Positions 57,115 to 64,000 of a stretch of 64,000 nt of DNA are shown here, piece after piece. Position numbers and translations under genes: made by a program. Each line of letters starts with the position of its first letter. Position 1 is the first letter of the stretch. The notes beneath the pieces are model-generated. The model ran no database searches and was not told the DNA's origin. It saw only the letters and a list, made by a program, of their open reading frames with translations. Source of the DNA: Helianthus annuus (taxonomy: Eukaryota; Streptophyta; Magnoliopsida; Asterales; Asteraceae); NCBI RefSeq assembly GCF_002127325.2, contig NC_035449.2, positions 77,153,504-77,217,503 of the forward strand. The letters run 5' to 3'.

Positions 57115-57506
57115 TGTAGGATCGGTTTTGACACCGTACGATTGCGTAACGACACGTTCGACGTGCGGAATCCGTGAACGTGCGTGACCGAACACACAAG
57201 AACGTACTAATAACGTGATTCTATTGAATAAGATGACGTGTACAATGCCGAGGATCACGTGAGAGAACTTTCTCTCTCTAGACTTTCTCTCTCTAAGATT
57301 GGATCTCCTAATTCCCAAATGAACAAAAGTCTTCTAAACTATGACATAATACTACTATATATAGCCCTTGGAATTAATGAGACTTCTCATCAATTATCAA
57401 AATGCCACCTTGCTAATTCTATCTAATTATTACAATATAAGCTTGATTCTTCGGTTTCTGCTACGGACTAGATTGACGGAGGCGATAGACATATAATGCA
57501 CTAACA
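57115..57506 (-). repeat. 3' LTR (type B) of gag-only copy B
   Basis: 392 bp, TGTAGGATCGG...GCACTAACA. Contains TTCTCTCTCTAGACTTTCTC repeats and a TATA region (CTATATATAG near 57,353). There is no dyad array in this LTR type. Confidence 0.87.
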
Positions 57507-59625
57507 GACTCCCCCTTGGATATTGCCGTAGTCAATCTCGTAGCGTCTTGTCTTTTCTCTTTTTCGAACAGAATCCTCGTGGATCTGTCTTCGAGCTTCC
57601 GTTGCTCCCCTTCTTCTTAGACTCCTTTTCCTTTAGGCTCCCCCTTTCATCAAGCTTCCATGCTTTTGGGATCGACACCTGGATTTCCGTATACAAGCTC
57701 CTCCAAGATAGTTATCTGGCTTTTAGAATCCATGCTTCCTCTTGCGTTGAGCTTGTCTTCAGACTCCCCCTTAGACTCAGCTATCGGGATCGTAGTCTGG
57801 CTTTTACAGATTCACAAGTTCAGGATCAATTCCTGGCTTCGTTCTGCATCTACTCAGGATTTGAAACCTGGTTAACCTGCACATCCTCTACCTCAACATA
57901 AGTTTCATAAATTTATAACATTTAGTTTTAAGAAACATACTGGTAGAAATCATTCATTCATCAATCTGTATAGTTACATCAAGTTCAAATGAAGGACCTT
58001 GATTAACTAAGCACACAATCTTTCAAAACATTTGTATATAACATTCAAAGTTTTCAACATATTCTCCCAACCTAATTCATCATGATTAGCACTTTGAATT
58101 TTGAATATCAGTTCTTCAACATCAGTTGTCAAAAATCTTTTTGTATTTTCAAAATTTTATGCTAAAACACTCCGAAAATCTTTTTGGATTTTTGTTTTTG
58201 AATGAAATACAGTAAAGAAATATATATATAGATAATATTTTTGTGAGTTTGTGTAAGAGGATCATATCAGTCCATGAGACAAATCACTAGCACCGTTAAG
58301 CTTTAATCATTTTAAGCTCTAAACGATTCACATAGATTGACGATATAGGTGTCCTCTTAAACTCAATCTAAAAACTTTCGAAATGCTTACCGATACGTTT
58401 AAGTATATTAATTTTGCACTAAATTCTTATGGACCCCACGATCTCAGCATATCCCCTCATCATACAATACACTAACTCAAGTAATGCCTTTAAACTTTCA
58501 TCAACCGTGATATGTGCGAAAACAAAGCAGAATGTTTAAACATTAACAGTCAGGTTGATACTTCTGTATACGCAGAGAAAGTCCAATGTTTAAACAAAAT
58601 AAGAAAATAAAACAAATTGAAGTTGTTTAGGCTTTAACCACCAGGTCGATACTCCCGTATACACAGAGGTGATCCAAAGCTTAAACGAAACACCAAAGAA
58701 AATAAAGCAGAACGTTTAGGTAATAACATCCAGGTCGATACTCACGTATACGCAGAGGATGTCCAATGCTTAAACAAAATAAAGAAATAAAACAAGTTTA
58801 AATCTTTGCAAAACAAAATGCACAATCACAGCGACTTTTTCAGCAAGTTGTGAAAGTTCACAAACTGACCAGTTTTTATGCTCTTTTAGCATTCAGCGAT
58901 TACTGAGTAGGTACACAATCATGAAGGACAAAACTAAGTACTATGCTTTCAACCATGTTTCCCACTAGAACTAGGCTTTTTCATTTAGTTTGTATCGTTA
59001 TCGCAAATCTACTAGTCTAGCTGAGCCTATCGTCACATCCTTAGTGAGACCGTTTATCACATTTGACATTTCATTTCTTTAGCATGCTGTGATAGTCCAC
59101 TGATGTACTATCATTTCCTCTTATTCACAACAAAACTCATTTTTGCTTTTTCAATGTTTTTGGCATTTTCAAATTTTCTATTTTTTTTTTAAATTTTTCT
59201 CCCCCTAAAATCAAAATATATTTCAATTTTGATTTTCTAGGAAAATTTGAAAACAAACTGTACAAGAAACGTGACAAACTGATATCAAATCGCTTCAATT
59301 CGCCATCCATTTGGCGTAAACAATCAGAACTCCCCTGACAACAAACTATTTTCCCATTTAGATTTCAAAACACTTAAGTTTGTTTTAATCAAAATGGTTT
59401 TTCCGGAAAATTAGTTTTGTTTGTCTTTTCACAAATTCGGGGTTCTTTCATCACATTGTTCTCCTTTAACCACTTGTCGGAAAGATAAAACAAGTACAAT
59501 TTAATGCCCTTGATTGTTCTTTTGTAATTCGAAATATCACAGTTACCAACCTGTGAATTTCTCAAGAAAGATACCGATTCCTGTTCCACACTTACCAACC
59601 TGGGAACTACGGCAAGTCTGGTTTT
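57507..59625 (-). other. 3' untranslated region of gag-only copy B
   Basis: No gene. Purine tracts like the polypurine tract recur on the minus strand near 57,642, 57,764 and 59,200. A three-unit tandem repeat is at 58,524-58,815. Confidence 0.7.
58524..58815. repeat. Tandem repeat, three units of about 90 bp
   Basis: Units begin near 58,551, 58,642 and 58,731. Each has CAGGTCGATACT, then CGTATAC(G/A)CAGAG, then AATGxTTAAACAAAA. Copy A has one unit (7,712-7,738). Confidence 0.82.
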
Positions 59626-61325
59626 TCATTTGAAAAGATCTACACAAGCCTGACTAGCCTTGGGTTTGACAGTATTTACCTCAACAGATGGCTCTTCTGG
59701 TTTTGATGAACCAGAATCATTGCCTGAATGTGGCTTGTCTGACTTTGAAGAGTCAGATTCATCGCCAACACGTGGCTCCTTTGTTTCCGAAGAAACAAAT
59801 TCCTTGCCAGAAGATGGCTCTTTTGTTTTCTTAGAAACAAATTCATTGCCATTTTCTATTGGAATCCAATTCTTACTTGATCTAGGTTTTCCAAACTTAT
59901 TAGCCTGTGAAATGAATAATCTTTCACGGTCTCTTTTATACTTGAAAACCTTGATAAGGATTTTGTCTGAAAAATTAACTTTCTTTGATTGTTTATCATT
60001 TTGCTTAGTTAATTTTTCTTTCTTTATCTTCTTTTTTTCTTTCCCTTTTGTCCTCAGATTTGTATCTGATGAATCTGTTTTGCTAGACTTATCCTTCTTT
60101 GGAGAGCAAAACGGTTTATCAGAACTTTTATTTGTTTTACTCGTTGTATCCGAGGACAAAATCCTTTCCACATACTCTCTTGCCTTCTTCCTTTTCTTCC
60201 TCAGTTTGTCTTTCTGCCCTTGTGAAAGCTTAATTTTCTGTTCTTTGGGCTTGACACTGATTGGTTTCTTTGCCATTTTCTGAGATTCAGCCCTCGATCT
60301 TCCCTTTGATCTCATTGGGCAATCTCTGGCAATGTGTCCTCTGATGTGGCATTCATAGCACCTTCTTGTTTCGAATCTCTGACTTTGGCAGTTAACAGCA
60401 ATGTGTCCTTGATAGCCACAAGTGTAACACACTCTGTTATCATACCTCTCACTACTTTCATACCACACACCGTCTTTATACCACACACTTAGATCAAAGC
60501 ATTGAGTTGCCTTGTGGTAGTCATTTCTCCTCTTGTATCCTTGATTTGGCATATGAGCACTGTGGTCAAACCTGCACCACTGATTACCAACTTTTTGTGA
60601 GTTTTGATTTTTAAATTTTTGTGGTTTTTCATAATGATTGGATGACTGATCTGATGAGCTTTTATTTTTTTTTAATTTTTTGAATTTTTAACTTTTTGTT
60701 TCTGTTCTACACTCTTCTTAACATATTTTTGCTTTGAGCATTCTCCTATTTCAGTAGATTGCAAAACATTATTTTTAAAATTTTCTTTTAATTCCAAAAA
60801 TATTTTTCTTTTTTCTTCTTTTTCTTTCTCATCATCAGATTTATTATCACAATCTTCAATTTTGACTTTGTCAAAATTTGTGACATTGTCACTTATTGGA
60901 ACAGAATTGATCGGTTTTGGACATACAAGATCTGGTAATGATGATGAAGTCACAAAGCCTTTCAATTTCTTTTCAAGTTCTTCAATTTTGTTCCTTGAAT
61001 TCTCAGCTTCATTTTTAAGCTGAGAGATTTTCTTAAGATGAGACTTGATTCTCTTTTCATTTTCAATTTTGTTCTCTTCAAGAACAGATTTTTCATTTTC
61101 AAAAACTCTTATCTGATCTTGAAATTCTGTTTCTTTTTCTTTTAAAACTTTGTTTTCTAATTTTATCCAATAAACATTTTCATTTTCAACTTTAATTTTT
61201 TCAAAATCTTTTTCCAATTTCAATTTTTCATTTTTTAAACTTTTGTTTTCCAATAGATGAAAAAGTGAAGGAATTTTGACAAATCTGAGTGAAATCGACT
61301 CTGAATCTGATGAATTTCTGTGCAA
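59626..61325 (-). pseudogene. Gag-like protein of gag-only copy B, N-terminus missing
   Basis: Minus strand. Coiled coil at 60,672-61,325 (KLENKVLKEKETEFQDQIRV, LEENKIENEKRIKSHLKKIS), then a frame change, then the zinc-knuckle part at 59,626-60,552 with CYTCGYQGHIAVNC and CYECHIRGHIARDC and the LRKKRKKAREYVERIL stretch. The tail repeats short Ser/Lys phrases. Compared with copy A, the gag core and the whole leader with the GCGAACC array are missing, since the coiled coil begins about 50 bp from the primer site. It is a capsid and RNA-binding type protein with no pol downstream. Confidence 0.8.
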
Positions 61326-61372
61326 ATTCGTGCGTTTGATCCGTGCAATCGAGCTCCTACTCTAATACCACT

Positions 61373-61773
61373 TGTTAGGACCGGTTTGACTCCGAAATGA
61401 TTGCGAATGACACGTTCGACGTGCGGAATCCGTGAACGTGAATGACCGAACACATGAGACGTACTCAATCTGTGATTCTATAGAAAAGTATGAAATCGTA
61501 CAAGCAATGTGAATCACCTCATGCCTTTCTCTCTCTACTTTCTCTCTCTAGCTTCTCTCTCTAACTTCTAAGCTCCATAGCTCCAAATGGCAAAAGTTCT
61601 AAACTCTAAGGCATAAGCCTCCTATTTATAGGCCAAGGCAATAAGGAATCTTTCCTTATTTACAAGAATGCCACCTTGCCTTTACTAATAAGATATTACA
61701 ATAAAATCCTAGATTTCAACAGTTTCAGCTACGGTTTGAATTGACGGAGGCGATAGACATTAATGCACTAACA
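61373..61773 (-). repeat. 5' LTR (type B) of gag-only copy B
   Basis: 401 bp, TGTTAGGACCGG...GCACTAACA, diverged from the LTR at 57,115 in many positions including its first ten bases. A TATA region CCTATTTATAGG is near 61,621. Confidence 0.87.
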
Positions 61774-62128
61774 GATATGTTGGACCATTTAAGATTGTTG
61801 AAAGAGTTGGAAAGGTTACCTATCGACTAGAGCTACCTCAGAGCTTGGAAACATTCATCCGACTTTTCACGTCTCCAATTTAAGAAAGTGTTTAGCTGAC
61901 ACTGATCTTCACATTCCACTCGACTAAATTCAAATTGATGAAACGATGCACTTTGTCGAGAAACCTATGGAGATAACGGACCGTGCAGTCAAACAGTTGA
62001 AGAACAAACGGATTCGATTGGTCAAGGTTCGTTGGGAACCCAAACGTGGCCCAGAGTTTACTTGGGAACGTGAGGACCAAATGAAGGCAAAATATCCGCA
62101 ATTGTTCTCACAATTTTCCTCTAGTTAA
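61774..62128 (+). pseudogene. Gypsy chromovirus remnant: end of integrase and chromodomain
   Basis: Begins abruptly with YVGPFKIVERVGKVTYRLEL, the usual end of a gypsy integrase, then changes frame and ends with the chromodomain (62,000-62,128: IRLVKVRWEPKRGPEFTWER, then MKAKYPQLFSQFSSS and a stop). The chromodomain frame from 61,946 is open. A second, more diverged Tekay-like lineage than 42,210-55,860. The purine tract at 62,151-62,163 and an LTR follow. Confidence 0.85.
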
Positions 62129-62163
62129 AATTTCGGGACGAAATTTCCTAAAGTAGGGGAGAC

Positions 62164-62597
62164 TGTGATAACTGTGCTCTGTAATCGATGTATAATGTAA
62201 AACAATGTTAATTATTAATAAAACACTGTGCTTTGGTGTTATTATGTGTGTCTTTATGTTTGGTGATTTTACGATTTGATTCGATTCCGATTTCAAGCTC
62301 TAAATCGCTTTCTTGAAAGTTATACACAAACTGGTGCGTAAACGCAGTCAGTTTAACGCGATAAACACTCTGTAATAGTGAAATAAGCTTAACATACCTT
62401 AAGTAACCTTCACATAACTTAGAAATAAGTTTTGGATGGTTTGGTGTGTCGAAATCAAGTTTGTTCGATCGTAGGGACTATTTGTGTCAAACTGTGAAAC
62501 TATACCGATTTGTATGGTAACAAACATTCTGGAACTTGATCATAAGTTAAACATACCCTAAATATCCTTTACATAGCTTATAAATAGGCTTTGAGGG
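62164..62597 (+). repeat. Partial 3' LTR of the gypsy remnant
   Basis: Starts TGTGATAACTGTGC directly after a purine tract (AGTAGGGGAGAC). It is cut at 62,597 by the next gag-only element. No gene. Confidence 0.75.
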
Positions 62598-63013
62598 TGT
62601 AGGATCGGTGAATCGATCAAACGAGACGTTCAGAAGAGTTCTCGATCAATACGAAAGGCGGAATCAGACGTATTGATGTTGTAGCAGCTTGGTTTACACT
62701 TAGAAGTAGATTAAATGGCGATTGTATTGATTTGAAACTGTTTACACGAGCTGGTGACACGTCGGCAGAGCTTTGCTACCGGAATCAGAAGTTACAAATG
62801 AAGACCCAAGACTCACTATTTATAGGAATTGCCAGGTCGCATGAACCAGACCTGCCAGGTCGCACGAACTGGCCAGGTCTCACGAACTGGCCAGGTCGCA
62901 TGAACCTGCTGGTTCAGACCTGTTTCCCGTTTCTCTCGTACAACGTGTCCTGGTCTATCTATTCTATTACATAACTCAATACAAGACGAAATCAACAGAC
63001 ATATGCACTAACA
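62598..63013 (-). repeat. 3' LTR (type C) of gag-only copy C
   Basis: 416 bp, TGTAGGATCGG...GCACTAACA. TATA region CTATTTATAGG at 62,816-62,826, and a four-unit array at 62,831-62,925 upstream of it in the sense of the element. Confidence 0.85.
62831..62925 (-). repeat. Four GCCAGGTCGCAYGAAC units in U3
   Basis: GCCAGGTCGCATGAAC, GCCAGGTCGCACGAAC, GCCAGGTCTCACGAAC and GCCAGGTCGCATGAAC, at a period of about 18-23 bp, followed by an inverted GTTCAGACCTG. Confidence 0.9.
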
Positions 63014-64000
63014 AACTCCCCCTTAGATGTTGACAAGTCTTCAGTGTATTGAGTCTTCAATCTTGATCAGTCTTCTCACTCTTTCCAAAGTATCTTTCTC
63101 TGTAAGCATCCTTCAATCTCTCTCTTACTCTTCCAGAATCTCAACCTGACTCTTCAAATTCTCTTGATCAGATCTCTTGATTCCTTAAGCTTATCAACAA
63201 TAGCAGCTTCTATCTCGAATGCTGTTCCAATAACTGAATCTGGCTCTTATGTCTTCAGACTCCCCCTTTCGATAAGCTGGGATTGTAGTCTGGAATTCAC
63301 AATCTGAATCTTTCATAGGTTTAGGAACGTCTCCTGGCTCTCCGTAGCAACAGGATCAGAAACCTGGCTCTAATCTGCATATGCTTATGCGGAAAGTCCT
63401 CAGGAGTCGAAACCTAGCTTTTTCAATGCTTTTTTTCCTTCACAATACTCTACCCAAAAGTAAATTTCACAATTTTTTAAAATTTAACAAATTTAGAAAC
63501 CACTGGTAGATATCATTCAACATCGACAATAGTTATATCAAGTTCAAATTAATGACCTTGATTAACTGACAGTAAAATCATACTCTAACTTCATTTTTTA
63601 TTTCAAACACACTCTCCCAATCCACTGTTGTTCATCATGTTTAGCACTCGGAATTTAGAAAATCAGCTTTTCAACATTAGTTATCGAAAATAAGATGAAA
63701 TAAAATCTTTTTGATTTTTCAAAATTTTATGCTAAAACACATTCTTTTTGGTTTTTTTTTTTCTAAGATTTTCAGTGTGTTAAAAAGCAATAAAGAAATA
63801 TTTTACAGACAATATTTTTGTGAGTTTGTGTAAGAGGATCATTATGACACTTATCACTAACACCATTGACCTTTTTAGACTTTAAGTTCTAAACGATTCA
63901 CTTAGATTGTCAGTATACTGATCCATTTAAATTCTCACATAAAGTTCAATTGTTTCAAGATACGAGAATTAGTGTTTTAAGCACTTAACTCATTTGCGTG
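63014..64000 (-). mobile_element. Gag-only copy C, polypurine tract and 3' untranslated region (continues beyond window)
   Basis: AAGGGGGAGTT on the minus strand at 63,014-63,024, then DNA parallel to 6,845-7,600 and 57,520-58,400 (ACTCCCCCTTTCGATAAGCTGG, TTTTTGTGAGTTTGTG, AAGAGGATCAT). A second purine tract is near 63,256. No gene in this part. Confidence 0.78.

Larger units (their letters stand above)
57115..61773 (-). mobile_element. Gag-only LTR element, copy B, with no target duplication
   Basis: Minus strand. LTRs at 57,115-57,506 (3') and 61,373-61,773 (5'), polypurine tract at 57,507-57,517, primer site at 61,361-61,371 (TGGTATTAGAG on the minus strand). The left flank is copia and the right flank is a different, gypsy element, and the flanking 5-mers differ (ATCGT before, GATAT after). 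The two LTRs differ far more than those of one insertion should. It is therefore probably a recombinant of two copies. Confidence 0.85.

Noticed and set aside
62831..62925. Four evenly spaced repeats resembling a CRISPR array
   Set aside because: Units are about 16 bp with 2-7 bp between them, in a plant LTR. There are no spacers of CRISPR size and no cas genes.

Overview
This is a plant nuclear DNA window made almost entirely of transposable elements nested inside one another. I see no intact host gene. The evidence for a plant is: a FAR1-type Mutator transposase, a Ulp1-type C48 protease carried by the same element, Ty1/copia elements with initiator-Met tRNA primer sites, a Ty3/gypsy chromovirus with a C-terminal chromodomain, and a gypsy relative primed by tRNA-Asp. 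The styles of LTR, gag and MULE are those I associate with Asteraceae (lettuce, sunflower, Artemisia). That placement is recognition, not proof.

Left block (1-28,310). A decayed Mutator-like element (MULE), originally about 9.7 kb, carries three genes: a Ulp1-like protease (+ strand, 1,265-20,272 in pieces), a small unrecognised gene (21,310-21,848, +) and a FAR1-like transposase (22,518-27,530, -). Its non-coding DNA is filled with a repeated 11-mer, TAAAACGCAAT, in one orientation on the right and the opposite orientation at the left end. It has been hit by (a) a non-autonomous gypsy-type LTR element (1,915-16,779, -, target duplication CCCAA), itself carrying a 1.6-kb MULE in one LTR and a 5.9-kb gag-only element in its interior; (b) a MULE with what looks like an EXO70 gene fragment (18,596-19,840); and (c) a solo LTR (24,544-26,674, duplication TATCT) exactly at a splice acceptor of the transposase, which itself contains a small MULE.

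Middle block (28,310-42,209). tRNA-derived SINE-like heads, an (AAT)n microsatellite, a small inverted-repeat element, a MULE-like element split by a gypsy solo LTR (30,349-32,530, duplication GTAAT), a degenerate minus-strand copia pol split by another solo LTR (34,683-36,677), a FAR1-like fragment, and the 5' half of a plus-strand copia element (5' LTR 38,992-39,727).

Right block (42,210-64,000). A young Tekay-type chromovirus (42,210-55,860, +, duplication CAAGG) sits inside the copia element. Its LTRs differ at about 1% of positions. It has an extra ORF upstream of gag-pol, and gag-pol is broken by only two frameshifts. The copia element resumes at 55,861 and stops abruptly at 57,114, where a second gag-only element (57,115-61,773, -) begins. 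That element is followed by an unrelated gypsy 3' end and then the 3' LTR of a third gag-only element that leaves the window.

The most unusual pattern cuts across families. In five distinct LTR types, an array of short dyad-like motifs, different in each family, lies just upstream of the TATA box, and in two families the same motif continues in the internal leader. Other strong points are a gag-only family with a mosaic 5' LTR inside a perfect target duplication, a copy whose two flanks belong to different elements, and the FAR1/Ulp1/unknown-gene MULE with its 11-mer.
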